64,000 nt of DNA from Vicugna pacos (GCF_048564905.1 NC_133016.1:5030001-5094000); one strand, 5' to 3'; counted from the stretch's first letter, positions 11,367 to 22,842 are shown. The notes: a model not told the origin generated them from the sequence alone. Numbers and translations: made by a program.

Positions 11367-12392
11367 GAATGCACATCACAACCACGGTGAGACGGCACCT
11401 CACACCTGTCAGAATGGCTATCATCAGAAAGTCTATGAATAACAAATGCTGGTGAGGATACGGACAAAAAGGACCCCTTGCACACTGCTGGTGGGAGTGT
11501 AAACTGGTTCGGCCACTATGGAAAACAGCATGGAATTTCCTCAAAAAACCTAAGTATAGAATTACCATGTGATCCAGCAATTCCACTCCTGGGTAAACAT
11601 CCAGAAAAGACAAAAACACTGATTTGAAAAGATACATGCACCCCAGGGTTCACAGCAGCACTATTCACAATAGCTAAGACTTGGAAGCAACCCAAATGCC
11701 CACCAGCAAATGACTGGATTAAGCTAAGTCACTCTTTAATGCAGATGGGATGGACAGTTAACTTTTGTTTGCTCCCTAACTGGTCACCTGGTTGACCATC
11801 ACAAACCAGCTTGTAACAGATGACACAACCCCAGTTTCTCTTAGGCGATGTGATTCCCAAGCTTTCTTCCTAAATTGCTGTCTATTGCCATGAAATGCCA
11901 TTTCCTATAATGACGACTTAGGGAAAAATGAGCAGTAACTCAGTGTGTCCACCACAGAGTATTCCTCAGCCATGAAGAATAAAACAGTTCCATTTGCAGC
12001 AATGTGGAGAGACCTGGAGAATAGTGTGCTTTGTGAATTGAGTCAGACAGAGAAAGATAAATACTGTATTACATCAGTTATATATGAAATCTAAAAAAAA
12101 ACCACATAGGAACGTGTATACAAAACAGAAGCAGAGTCACAAAGAAAAACTGCGCTTACCAAAGGGAGAGGGACAAATTAAGAGCATAGGACCAACAGAT
12201 ACAAACTACATTATATAAAATAGATAAGCAGCAAGAGGTTACCGTATAGCACAGGGAATTATACTCATTATCTTGTCTTATAATGGAGTATAATCTGCAA
12301 AAATACTGAATCACTATGCTGTGCACCTACAAGACGATACTGTAAATCACCCATACTTCCAGAAAAAGTAAAACAAAACAAAATAAAATAGT
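11367..12392 (+). mobile_element. L1 LINE, ORF2 end and 3' UTR, interrupted
   Basis: The L1 begins in the ORF2 C-terminal region: 'cacacctgtcagaatggcta', 'gctggtgggagtgtaaact', then 'tgatccagcaattccactcc'. It runs to 'cccaaatgcccaccagcaa' and stops at 11723. It resumes at 11944 with 'gtattcctcagccatgaaga' and continues through the 3' UTR ('tatagcacagggaattata', then 'tgaatcactatgctgtgcac') to an A-rich tail at 12392. The copy is 5'-truncated and carries a ~220-bp foreign block (11724-11943). Divergence is moderate, so it is a cetartiodactyl-age rather than a very recent copy. Confidence 0.85.
11724..11943 (+). mobile_element. Unassigned ~220-bp interspersed repeat, copy A
   Basis: This block interrupts the L1 and is about 87% identical by eye to the reverse complement of 25241-25464. 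Shared words include 'ttaacttttgtttgct', 'cttgtaacaga', 'agtttctcttagg' and 'attgctgtctattgccatga'. Roughly 28 differences over 222 aligned positions were counted by hand, mostly transitions and partly CpG decay. The ends show a weak inverted similarity (TAAGTCACT at the left, TGAGTTACT on the opposite strand at the right), suggesting short terminal inverted repeats. No coding frame, A-tail or pol III box is evident. It could be a small non-autonomous DNA transposon, a SINE or an LTR piece; I do not recognise it. Strand is arbitrary. Confidence 0.75.
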
Positions 12393-12548
12393 CCTATCAC
12401 AAATGACATAAAACTATACACATACTTCATACCAATGTCAATTTCCTGGTTTCAACATTTACTATGATTTAACCAATGGAGGAGACTAGGCAAAGCTTCT
12501 TCAACTTCCTATGAGTTTATAATTGTTTGAAAATTATAATGCACAAAA
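12393..12548 (+). mobile_element. Older L1M-type LINE, 3' UTR end
   Basis: The text 'accaatgtcaatttcctggt', then 'ggaggagactaggc', 'caacttcctatgagtttata' and an A-rich end matches the 3' terminus of old mammalian L1M elements. It directly follows the tail of the L1 ending at 12392 and belongs to a different, older subfamily. The younger L1 probably landed beside or in it. Confidence 0.65.
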
Positions 12549-13420
12549 AAAGAATGCTCAGAAAATGACAAGACCCTTCACCGAAGCAAAAACATGGGTG
12601 ACAATTAAGCACATAAAATAGTGTTCAACATCACTCAACGTTAGGAAAATGCAAATGAAAATCACTATGGCATGCTTCTATGTATCTTTTATAACAGCTA
12701 AAAATTTTTAAATGCGTATATACGAACTAATGATAACGGACTCTGGCCAAAATGCAGAGCAATTGGAACTCTCACCCACTACTGGTGCAAGTACAAAATG
12801 GTGCAGCCACTCTGCAAAACGGGGAATGTCAGCATCCTGAAACTCGGCAATCCTGCTCCTAGGTATTTACTCAAGGAAACTGAAAACTTGGCCTCCTACA
12901 AAGACACATACTAGAATGTTTACAATATCTTTATTCATAATTCCCCCAAATTGGAAACAACATAAACACCCTTCGATGGATAAACGTACCAGTAAGGACC
13001 ACTGCAACAGAATGCTAGCCAGCAATAAAAAGGAATGAGCGAGTGATTTATACAACAAAACGAATATAGCCCAGATTAACTATGCTAACTGAAAAACGTT
13101 CAAAACACAACACACTGTAGGCTTGCATTTGTACGACACTTGAGGACAAAACTCTAGGGAGATGAAAGGACAGTCACTCTAAAGGGCAGGGAACCGTAGG
13201 AAGTGACCGCAAAGGGAGAAAAGGAAATTCTGTACGATGATGGAAGTGCTCTCTATTTTTGTTGTGTTGGTATTACAGGTCTTTATGTCAAATATAGTGG
13301 TTTATGTCAAAAATGGTGGTATTATATGCCTTTACGCCAAAACCATCCAAGGGTAAGTTTTGCTGTGTGTGAATCATACCTCAGCATTAAACAGGAACAA
13401 AGAGAATGGCCGATAGAAAA
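12549..13420 (+). mobile_element. Older L1M-type LINE, ORF2 end and 3' UTR
   Basis: The ORF2 end is recognisable: 'ggaaaatgcaaatgaaaatc', 'ggaactctcacccactactg', 'ggtgcagccactctgcaaaa', then a 'tcctgctcctaggtattta' segment. It is followed by an old-type 3' UTR ending 'gtgtgaatcatacctcagca'. It is heavily diverged and not coding. A local three-fold repetition lies at 13268-13342. Confidence 0.75.
13268..13342. repeat. Local degenerate tandem repetition inside L1 3' UTR
   Basis: The word tttatgtcaaa or its variant tttacgccaaa occurs three times, and 'tggtattac' or 'tggtattat' precedes the first and third. Short-period duplication inside the old L1 explains this. Confidence 0.75.
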
Positions 13421-13919
13421 CACAAATTAAGATGAGAGGTTTCAGTTTACATACACTCCTTATCCCCAAAATGCGTATTTAACCTGACCTTTTAAAAGAG
13501 AAAATCTCAGATTACATAAAATTATAAAGTAATCTAAATACTCTTAATCAGAAATCTATGTAAAAGATAGTGGCTCCAAAACGTTTGAAAGGATAGAAAT
13601 AATGTATCCTACAAACACTTAGCAAGAAAAAAAAAAGGTTTAACAGTATCACAGTGTGTAAATTATAATGCAAAACCTGAAAACAAAATGCGAAAGTACA
13701 TCATTCATGTTAACAGGGGGCTTTTAAAAGTATCCAAAAATCTGGTAACAGAAAACATGAGCATGTGTTACATCTGCTCTTGCGGTCACATGGTAGGCTA
13801 TGTGTTAAATTAATTAATCCAGGAGGGGATTAGGCTGAGGGGCTGAAATGCCAAGGCAGCCTGCGGAAGCAAACTGAGCTTTCAGCCTATAAATGCCTCC
13901 AGGTTATAAAGTTAAAACC
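13421..13919. other. No gene seen
   Basis: An AT-rich unique segment between two L1 pieces. It contains cctccaggttat at 13896-13907, a word that recurs at the far edge of the following L1 fragment. Confidence 0.4.
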
Positions 13920-14356
13920 TAACCATGATGTATAATCTTCTTAATGTGCTGTTGGATTCTACTTGCTAGTATTTTGGTGAGGATTTTGGCATCTATGTTC
14001 ATCAGTGATATCGGTCTGTGATTCTCTTTTTTGGTAGTGTCTTTGCCTGGTTTGGGTATCAGGGTGATGGTGGCTTCATAGGATGAGTTTGGGAGCATTC
14101 CCTCTTTTTCAATCGTCTGGAAGAGTTTGAGAAGGACTGGTATGAGTTCTTCTTTGTATGTTTGGTAGAATTCCTCGGTGAAGCCGTCCGGTCCTGGACT
14201 TTTATTTGTGGGGAGGTTTTTTTATTTGTTTGTTTGTTTTAATTGCTAATTCGATTTCATTTCTAGTGATTGGTTTGTTCAAGTGGTCAGTTTCTTCTTG
14301 ATTCAGTCTTGGCGGACTGTGTGTTTCCAGAAACTTGTCCATCTCCTCCAGGTTAT
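13920..14356 (-). mobile_element. L1 LINE internal fragment (ORF2 reverse transcriptase)
   Basis: Minus-strand translation gives L1 ORF2p reverse transcriptase in order: NLEEMDKFLETHSPPRLNQE, LNKPITRNEIELAIK, and finally [19 protein letters not shown]. Frame breaks are present in the middle, together with an A-rich expansion near 14219-14240. The fragment has neither the 5' end nor the 3' UTR and tail of an L1, unlike a normal target-primed insertion, which keeps the 3' end. Sequence conservation suggests a fairly young L1 source. Confidence 0.88.
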
Positions 14357-15904
14357 CCCAACCACAGACGGCCAACTAGGCTTTAAGCTACAATCAGTAA
14401 TGTCTTCAGTTTGCTTCCCCCTTTTCTCTGTAAAAGTCTGACCTTGAGTTCTTGTGGGTGGAGATCCTAACCACTTCCAGTTTGGCATTGCCCAATTCAA
14501 AACAATACATTTTTTCTCAAAAAACTTAGAAATTCAATGTGTCTCAAATTATCTTTTAAACTGTTTGAAATACTTTAAATTAAAAAGCATAAAAAGAAAG
14601 TATGTAACTGCTAGATACAGTAAAGCTCTAGAAATTATTAACCTGTAAAAATGTTCTAGGAATTTAGCTCTGCCCTTTAATTTCTTTGTCCATTACTGGC
14701 CATCACAACCATGAGTGCCCCTTTGTATGTCTGTGCACACTTTATACACACACATCCCACACATCCAAAATGCATATTCACAGTAACAAAGGTTTTATTT
14801 AGAAAGCTATCAACACAGAGTGTGAATACTCAGAAAAGTATTTTTTTCCCTAGCAACGAGTTAACGGTCCCCTGGTATTAATTAATAGAAGCAAGGGATG
14901 AGTAAGGAATTTTAAAAGGTAACATAAACGTGATCTCAAAATAATGAGTGATCATTAGATACCTGGGGCCATAAGAAGCACAAAAATAGAACAAATAAAC
15001 AAAGACTTTCAACAGGAGATTCAGACAGTGATTTGCGTTAGAATAACTAGCACTGTGTCCTCTGTAAAAACATGAGATGTAGTCATTCAGGTCTGAGGGC
15101 TGAGCAGGTTTTTATGCCAGATTTACATATTTTGGACAAGTCTTTGATTAGACAGTAAGTAGTCAGGTATCAATTGGAGTTTATTATATTTCTTGATATC
15201 TGGGAACAACCCATTTGTTTGTCTTGCTAAAGTCTTGCTCCCACACACTAATTAAGATAGGAAGACGTGCATCCTCCCAGAAAACTGCTCAGGCTACCGC
15301 CACTGCATCCCCTTTGATGAGACAGTACAAAATAAATTAAGGCAAGTCATCGTTGTGAAAAATGTCTTTTAAAATATCCATGTGTAGGAAATATCTTGAT
15401 AGGTGCAAGCAAAATAGGGTCCTATGGAGTATTCCCGGAAAAGATTTCACAGAGGCAGAGAGATGCTTGCTTTCTGCTGGACCACCTGGCTGCAGAGCAG
15501 TGGCTTGGCATTGGACTGTAGACAGTCCACTTACGCATGTTTCTACATGAATGAATGAATGTAAGGTGATCACGAAAGGCAAGGTGAGAATAAAAGGTGG
15601 GAATGAAGGCGGATAACGCCAATAGTTTTGAAACAGCTGAGAAAAGCAGCTGCCCCCTCTAACCACCGTCCCACACATCACATCTGCCGGAAGAAGAACC
15701 CAGGCTGTCAGGTGTCAATCACGAGGCTCTGGATAAAACAGAGGAGCTAAGGTGTGGACAACCCAGAAGAAGCCAATCCACCCTCACAGTGACTTCAAGG
15801 TTTGTTTCCAGACTGGCTTGACTTACAGACCCAGGAGTCTACAGTACCTGGTGGGGAAGTGGGTAGAGGTGGGGAGTCTGATCTCAACGTTCATTTTGAT
15901 CCAG
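14357..15904. other. Unique stretch, no gene recognised
   Basis: Ordinary AT-rich DNA that becomes GC-richer after 15400. The open frames at 15337-15681 (minus) and 15362-15550 (plus) overlap on opposite strands and resemble no known protein. No repeat was recognised. Confidence 0.45.
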
Positions 15905-16035
15905 GGCTGGAGCGGCCAACGACCGCGCGCAGACCGCGGCGGGGTCCCTTCTGGGCCGAGGTGGCACCGCTCAGGGCGCACGGTGCCCAAGGGAGGAGGC
16001 AAAGCCGGGCGTTTCCCCAGATTTTCAATTCTAGC
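15905..16035. promoter_or_regulatory. CpG-dense spot
   Basis: Around 14 CpG dinucleotides fall within about 120 bp at roughly 70% G+C, against a CpG-poor background. It is too short for a standard CpG island. It lies immediately downstream of the 3' edge of the minus-strand LTR that follows and might be a small promoter, an exon-1 remnant or part of a repeat. No gene start could be tied to it. Confidence 0.4.
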
Positions 16036-16059
16036 GCCACCCGACTGAATTTCCTCTGC

Positions 16060-16560
16060 TTTGCTGTTGTTCGAAGGTAAACTGAGGCACATTCAAAATG
16101 TTAAGTTTATTTGAGCAAAATTCGATTTAAATCGGGCAGCGCTGAACAGGAAGTGGTTAGGAGCACTCCACCCACAGGGGCGTGGAGAGACTTAGAGAGA
16201 GAAGGGGGAAGCAAAGGAAGGACTTTGTTTTTTGGTTTTTTGTTTTTTAAAAATTTTTAATAGACTTTATTTTTTGGAGCAGTTTCAGGTTTACAGCAGA
16301 ATTGAGCAGAAAGTACAGAGTTCCCACATAGCCCTCCCCACCCACACATATATCCTCCCCTACCCTCAACGCCCCTCATCAGTGTGACATATTTGGTACA
16401 ACTGATGAGCCAACACGGACACATTATCAACCAAACTGGTTGATAGTAAAGGACAGTATTGATTGGCTGGGGCTCAAAGCCGAGCTGGCTGCTTGTAATT
16501 GGTTGCCTTCAGGTTTTCATTTTGTCAGCTTGAGGCACAGGCTCAGACATGGGTTTGCTT
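16060..16560 (-). mobile_element. Probable ERV LTR (class I-like), interrupted by an L1
   Basis: On the minus strand the order of signals fits a retroviral LTR. There are two CCAAT-box words (rc of 'attgg' at 16462 and 16498), a GC-rich promoter-like patch, an AATAAA signal at 16111-16106, and a terminal stretch resembling 'aatgtgcctcagttta'. Exact ends are not certain. It looks like a solo LTR, broken by a later L1 insertion at 16224-16448. Age appears moderate. Assignment rests on signal order and terminal text only. Confidence 0.5.
16224..16448 (-). mobile_element. L1 LINE 3' end inserted in the LTR
   Basis: The T-rich left edge (A-tail on the minus strand) is followed by 'tttattttttggagcagttt' and 'ttgagcagaaagtacagag', a common antisense L1 3' UTR text. 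Both sides carry the short word aaggac (16218-16223 and 16449-16454), compatible with a target-site duplication. About 225 bp remain, so the copy is strongly 5'-truncated. Confidence 0.7.
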
Positions 16561-16797
16561 CCATAGGCTGCCATGGCTTGAGAGCCACCTGAGTCTAATG
16601 GCCCCACCGAATTGTTTTAACACTATTATGATAGAACTCTTTATGCTTTCAATTCACTCGTCTTATCAGTGAATGTCGAGCTCCTACTTCATGTTATGCA
16701 CTAGTCAATGTGGTAAGAAAGAAAGAAAATCTGCTCTCAAGACCTGCATTTGAACATAGAGAGGAGGGGAGGCAGATAATGATCCGGAAAATCAAGT

Positions 16798-16798
16798 T

Positions 16799-16840
<42 letters not shown>
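16798..16840. repeat. Compound (TA)n(CA)n microsatellite
   Basis: A short TA run continues into about 15 CA units and ends in 'catatac'. It is likely polymorphic. Confidence 0.95.
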
Positions 16841-19800
16841 AATATAAAATGGTGCTAAGTAAAGGAGGACCACAAGAAAAGGAAAGTCAACAACTGGGTT
16901 TGATTGCAGTTTTATGAAGAGTGACCAGAGAGACACCAATACAGAGAGGAATTAAGAAGTCATTAGCAGAGATACTCAAATCATGAGACTGGATGAAATA
17001 ACCCAAGGAAAAGTGTAGAAAGACCAAATGTGATTTTTTTCATGTTGACTTCAAGAGAATTTTTCTCCTTGCAACCAAACAATTTTGAATTAAAAGAGAA
17101 TTTGCTACTGGAAGTAGCTCAAAGTCCCTGACACCATTCTGCTCCCAGTTCTGGATCTTAGAATGCCTGGTTGTTTCGCCTCTCTCATTTTGTTAACTCC
17201 TCTTTAATTAAATTAGTTTGGTTAAGTTGCTTTCAACCGAACATCCTTTATGAAAGAAACTTAAGCAAACTTGGCTTCAAACAACACTGTATTTTTCTTT
17301 CTGGTGTTTTTTGTTTTTTGGGGTTTTTTTTTTTTGGTCCTCTTAAAAACTCTTTGTATCCCCTGGCACAATTAGAATGCATGTAAATGTTGCCATTTGG
17401 CTAGGTCCCACAAACTAGTTTTGCAGTAATTTAATTTTAATCTTCTCTAAAAATGATTAAGAGAGAGATGACAATAAATCATTATGAATAAATTATTTCC
17501 TTAAGTAGTGAAATATATAATAATGTCTACTTTCAGTCTGGAGAAAATAATTTTAAAGCAAGCAGGATGTCTGCCATGCTTTTAACAGCCTTCTGTACTG
17601 GCTGACTGAAGAATTCTCTAGAGACGGCCTGTCAAATATGAAAGAGATGGCACTCAAATTGTTGCTTGCTGTAGCTGAAGGCTTCGGGTATATTTTTCTA
17701 GTACTTTGTAGAATCAGAGAACTTTCTGTGTCAGTCCAAATTTTTTTTTTCCTTCGTTAAAAAAAAGTTTAGATCTGCTTTGTTTATTCTTGCAACAGAC
17801 GAAACGGCACCCCTCACTTTGCTGAAACTGTTAATGATTTCCCCCAAAGGCTTAAAAGTAGCTGGCCAGGATAATGAGCAAAAACCAACTTGGACGCGCT
17901 TTGATTTTTTTTTTTTTGGTCTAAAACATTAGGTATATTTTTCACTTGTTCAATGTGAACATTTTGATTGTTGTTCTGACTCAGTAAAAATCTGAATTTT
18001 AGGTTAATAATAAGTTATAAGTTCTATTGACTTGTCACTTTAAATAGATCTCTCTGCTAGAGAGTTATGGAGACTCTGGGTAGGGGCAGTGTAACAGAGA
18101 CTAGCCCTAGGTAAGCCCCAAATCCAAAACTCGCTAAACTGTTAGATCACGCTGTATAATGTTCACAATTAGAGTGTAGGAGAGAGAGGGCCGTGTGGGC
18201 TAGAGAATTCATGGAAAGCTTCTCAGAAGGAGAAAAGTCTGAAACAGGTCTTTTTAGAGGTTGTGGAAAAAAAATTTTGATTACCTTTAACATCCTATTT
18301 AACAAACGTTTATTGAGTATCTCTCATGCAGAAAGCATTTTTGCAACATCACCGGAAAGCACAGCCTTCATCAACTCAAATAAGACACTCTGACTGCAAA
18401 TAATGGCAAAACCCTTGGGAGTAGAAATCACTATTTATGCAAAGACCGGAGAGCCCAGGAAGGAGGGCCGGGAGTTTTAACGTGATTAGTCTCAGGTTTC
18501 CTTCCTAAAACATTTCTGTTAAGGGCATGTTCCCTTTTAGATCCATTCTACTGATGCGGTTGGTGAGAAAGCCATACGGAATTTGCCAATACGGCCAATA
18601 GGAGGGGTCAATTTCCAAGCCTCCTTCCCATACCCCACCCCACCCCCAAATTGGGGGAAAAAGACTTAAATGGTGAAATACAGAGAAAATGCTGAGTCAA
18701 CTATTGAGTGTACATGCAGTGGAATATCACACTTTCATTTCTTACTGTACTGTGTCCAGCAGCACAAAAGGATCAAAACACACGTACTAATACTGACTTG
18801 ACAATAGGGACAGAAAACCAAACGGACAACACTTATGTAAACTAAACAAAATCTACTTATCTTAACGATATAGAAATAGTTTGGCCCTGTAAAGACACCC
18901 AGCAGAGAGTTCAACCATCTTTTTTTTTAGCAAACTCCCTGAGTCCCAAAACCTCACCAGCTGGGCACAGAGGAATGGATCAATAAATCTAGACTGAAAA
19001 TGTTACATCAGAAATTGTGAAACCCTACCTCCCACCTCCCATCTTTTTATGTGCAAAGATAGAGAAATCAGCAAGAGCCAAAAGCTGGATATTCACTGAG
19101 GCCCTCTCCCCTGGGTGAGATGCACCACATCTCCTTAAGAATTACACCAGACACAGTGTACATTCTGGGTTGTGATGTGACCAAGTTCACTGAGACGCCA
19201 GCAAGTCTCTCAAAACACTCAGCTGCTTCGGGTTGGCACAGCTTTGTCCAAATACATTCCTGAGCTCAGGAAAAAAGTGTCTGTCTGTGAAGATCTGATA
19301 GTGTGGCCCCTAAGGACAAGACAGACAGCTTTCCAAAAGCAAGTTCATAATTCAGGTGGCTATGGTGTCTGAAAAAAACTGAAAAGCATTTTGGCCTGTG
19401 ATAAATAAATGGCTAGTTTAGGTGGTATGACTGAAATAAAAATATACAATGTTCAATTTTTCAGTATCGGCTGTATGTTAAAGTAAAATAAGGTAAAAAG
19501 AAATGTATCTGCTTCCTGGCTTACATGAACGCATGTTTCTAAGAGACATCCAAAACATTTACAGCTGCTCTGAATGTTTCTGTGAAGCATTTTACTTGAT
19601 ATTCTACTAATGATTTCTTTAAGCCTCAGATTTGTATAATCCATCCTTTAGCTTTCTGTTTATTTCCTAAGATTTTAAGTCCAGTGGGCAGGTTAGGTTA
19701 TATTTAGGTCCCAATGCACAAGAAGATTTTCTAATTCAAAAAGATTTGCAAGGCTCATTCCAAAGCTTTTGGAAATCAAAATGTCATTTAATCATTTATT

Positions 19801-21096
19801 TTCAGATTGATTAGTTGTCTAGTGGAACAGTCAACAAAAGATGGCTAATTACAAAAGATTGAGATGGAGCGCTATTTACACATAAATAGTGTTTCCAAAA
19901 TGGGAAATCCAGGGAAGAATCGCAGGGCTTAAGAGAGGCTTCAGTAGGCTTGAGTCAGGTCCTCTCCCCTGCACTGTGAATATTATGATTTAAAAGCCTG
20001 TTGGCTGCCTGAGCGGGAAGAGGTGCTCGGACACAGGCAAACACTAGCGCGCGGGGATTCTTCTGTTCTACTGAGCCCCCTGCACTTTGAGGGCGGGAGG
20101 CAGAGGCTTGAATAAATCCTGCTTGTGTTTGGAATCCAGATACGAAGAGCCTTCCTTGGTGTGGAAGGGCAGGGAGAATTTGGACTTAAGGATGATCCCA
20201 GGGAATGGCATGAAACCTGGAGCAAAAGTAGAGATCCGGCAAGAGAACCAGTGGCTGGCGGGGGAAGACGGTTCTCCGCCAGGCCCTTCCGTCGAAGGGA
20301 ATGCAACCCTCACCCCTCACTCAGGAAGCAGGCTTGCCCGCTGGAGAGAAGGCAGCTTTGTGGACAAAAGCAAACTCTAGTTCACTCCCTGCTGAACACC
20401 CTCAAGACAACATGCCACCGTGCTCTCTGCAACCTGACTTAATGTACAGCGACGCTTTCTGTGGATTTGGACAAAGCAGGGCCACAGCTCCCCAACACTG
20501 GCACACAACCAGGACGTCCCAAGTCCCATCATGACAAACACAGCAGGTTTTCAGCTCCATCAGGAATCACGGTGTGAACAGTGCAAAGAGATGAGTTCCA
20601 CCTGCTTGAGAACAACTTCGCGCGTCTGTCATCAGGGCTGCTGGTTAACCCTGGGCTAGGTAGCCTCAGCCGTGAGGGAAGGAAGTGTGTCTCGTGTCAC
20701 TGTCCGGTGTGACTCTTGTGGAGTGGGAGTGAACTTTGGGTGGGAGATTCTGCCCCATCTCTTCCCCGCCAGGTGTATCACAGTGCTCTTAATTCTCTCG
20801 AGCAGCGGAGCAGCGAGAGCTGGCCCTCTGCACTTTCACTGGCTTTCACTCACCTCATCATAACCCCATATCCTGACTGACAATACGGCCCCAAGGGTCA
20901 GCCAGTCTAGACTGGCCCTAAAAGGTAACAAAAGGTAAAACTGTACAACCAAAGTTTTGAACAAATGGTGACTCTACACAACTCTCCTCATTTTGTTTCC
21001 TTGTTGGCTTTTGTCACCTGTGCACATCAAACTTCATTATAGATTTACACCAGAGATTCATAAGGCCTTTGTGTATATGGATCAGTTCTTTAATCT
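16841..21096. other. Unique stretch, no gene recognised
   Basis: AT-rich with T-runs near 17307-17336 and 17905. Around 18300-18350, 'aacaaacgtttattgagtat' looks like the tip of an antisense L2, too short to call. The segment 19983-20534 is GC-richer, with overlapping open frames on both strands (up to 107 codons) that match nothing I know. The segment 17420-17900 looks repeat-free and could hold conserved non-coding DNA. Confidence 0.45.
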
Positions 21097-21240
21097 CTAT
21101 GTCTATCCAGCTAGCCAAGAGCTATTCAGCCCTTGAAATGTGCTTAGTGAGACTAAGGAGTGAACTTTTTATTTTATTTAATATAACCTTAAACAGCCAC
21201 ATGAAGCAATTTTCTACTGCTTAGACAACACAGGTCTAAG
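21097..21240. mobile_element. hAT-Charlie non-autonomous DNA transposon remnant
   Basis: The text 'tagccaagagctattcagcc', 'cttgaaatgtgcttagtgag', 'tttattttatttaatataac' and 'cagccacatgaagc', with the end 'acaacacaggtctaag', follows a common mammalian MER-type hAT element. That element carries paired 'tagccacatgtggct' motifs. The copy is old and partial. The subfamily is not named because I cannot separate the MER types by eye. Confidence 0.65.
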
Positions 21241-22842
21241 ATATAGGAAAAACACTTTATTTACATATGTAATTTAAGAATCTCGTTTTTGTCAGTAGTG
21301 CAAAACGTCTTCCCCATCGAGCTCCCAGTGAGAGCCTAGCCGGCAGTTACCGCCAGCCACTATGGGTTATGACACAGAAGGTTCCCTGCGAGGCACTGGG
21401 GTCTCCTTCCTTCACTTCTCGCCCTTTCCTACTGAGCAACTAGTAAAAAGGAAAAGAATGGACCAAAATGCAGGCAGAAAAGGAACAAGCAGATAGTAAT
21501 GATTAATGGTCATTTTTTCTGGAAAACAGTAGCCAACTTACAATTAATCAGAACCCCAGACCCTTCTCAAAAGTGTCAAATAAACAAGGTCATTTTAGTT
21601 ATTTTGAAGCAATTGACTGATTATCCACAAGAGGAAATATTTTTATCAAAAATACTGGAAAGGATGGGGAGTTCAGTGGAGTTTGTTTTGTTCTTTTCCT
21701 GCACTGTAACTTTTGTTCACATAACTTCTCATCTACAGCTACTTGCAATTTTACTCTACCCTCCAATGAATGCTGATGGAGACAGATATGCCAGTAATAC
21801 CCACATTCTACCTTTCTGATGAGCAATTTTCTTCTCCATGACAGCTAACATTGACCACTTTAAATTTATGTTTGCATTGTTCTTTGCAGAATGCAAAATG
21901 TGATCTCTATTTTTAGCATCAGGACCATTTCTGATGGATGTAAATGGTGGCTAACAGAATGTGACTCAGAAGCAAAGATTGACGGTCTACCTCAGTCTCC
22001 TGATTGATGGAATATTTCACTCTCCTGAATCAACATGAAGGGAAAAGGAGCACTTAAGATATTAGCAATGGCAAGTTGCAATTTTCTATTTGCGCAAAAG
22101 TAGCGTGAGGGTAGTTTCACGTCTGAGTCGAACTTTGACTATCACATGTTCCCGACCTCCTGTTGGTAGGCACGGGCAGGGATGTGCGATAGTTCTCAGG
22201 ATTTGTTAAACTTTAGTTGGTGAACAACAGATTACAAGAGAATGAGCCTAGCTTCAAAAATAGTCATGCCCTATCCAGACTTTATTTTCCATCACCCAAT
22301 TTGGCAACGGTAGGCTAAAATGTCATTTCAAGTACACAAGAATTATTGGCACTCTTGCATGTACGATGCTGAAGAGCTTCCCCCCTCTCTGTAGTTAGAA
22401 AAAGTATTGGTTAAAAATCTGCTAAATCACACGTACGTGCCTTTTACCTTCCGTGCTCCTCACATGTGCGGTGGGTGGTAGTAACAGAATGAAAACTTCA
22501 TGAAATGGATGACTTCTGAGTGAAATCACCTATAAGTCAATCCTTACACTAGTCTCCAATCCTATTCATTTATACTTTAAACCTGTATGTTGCAGTTACT
22601 TAAAAATTTATTTTTAAAGGAAAAAAAAATCTGCTACTTTCTACCAATATAAAATGGGAATAACTTTTCTAACAGTTTAAATACGTACACAGTTAGAAAT
22701 ATTTAGAAGCACCAAAATGTATGATTCTTAACAGATCTCTTGTAATAGTCAATGTAAGTTATGGCTATGATTTTGGGTACTTAACAAAAGCACTCTTATC
22801 TCTCTTAAAAACTCTACTACATGAGGACAGTAACGTTTCCAT
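21241..22842. other. Unique stretch, no gene recognised
   Basis: No repeat, RNA gene or convincing exon was recognised. The 106-codon open frame at 21499-21819 (plus) overlaps another on the opposite strand and resembles no known protein. Confidence 0.45.

Noticed and set aside
11359-11637. 92-codon open frame on the minus strand
   Set aside because: It is the antisense of L1 ORF2 sequence.
9640-16560. One minus-strand provirus joining the LTR at 16.06-16.56 kb with the pol fragment near 10 kb
   Set aside because: A much older MLT1 LTR (10677-11136) and several separate L1s lie between them. The two retroviral pieces are better treated as independent insertions.
3016-16840. CA-rich microsatellites as CRISPR-like or regulatory arrays
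   Set aside because: They are plain dinucleotide repeats without spacers. The genome is mammalian.
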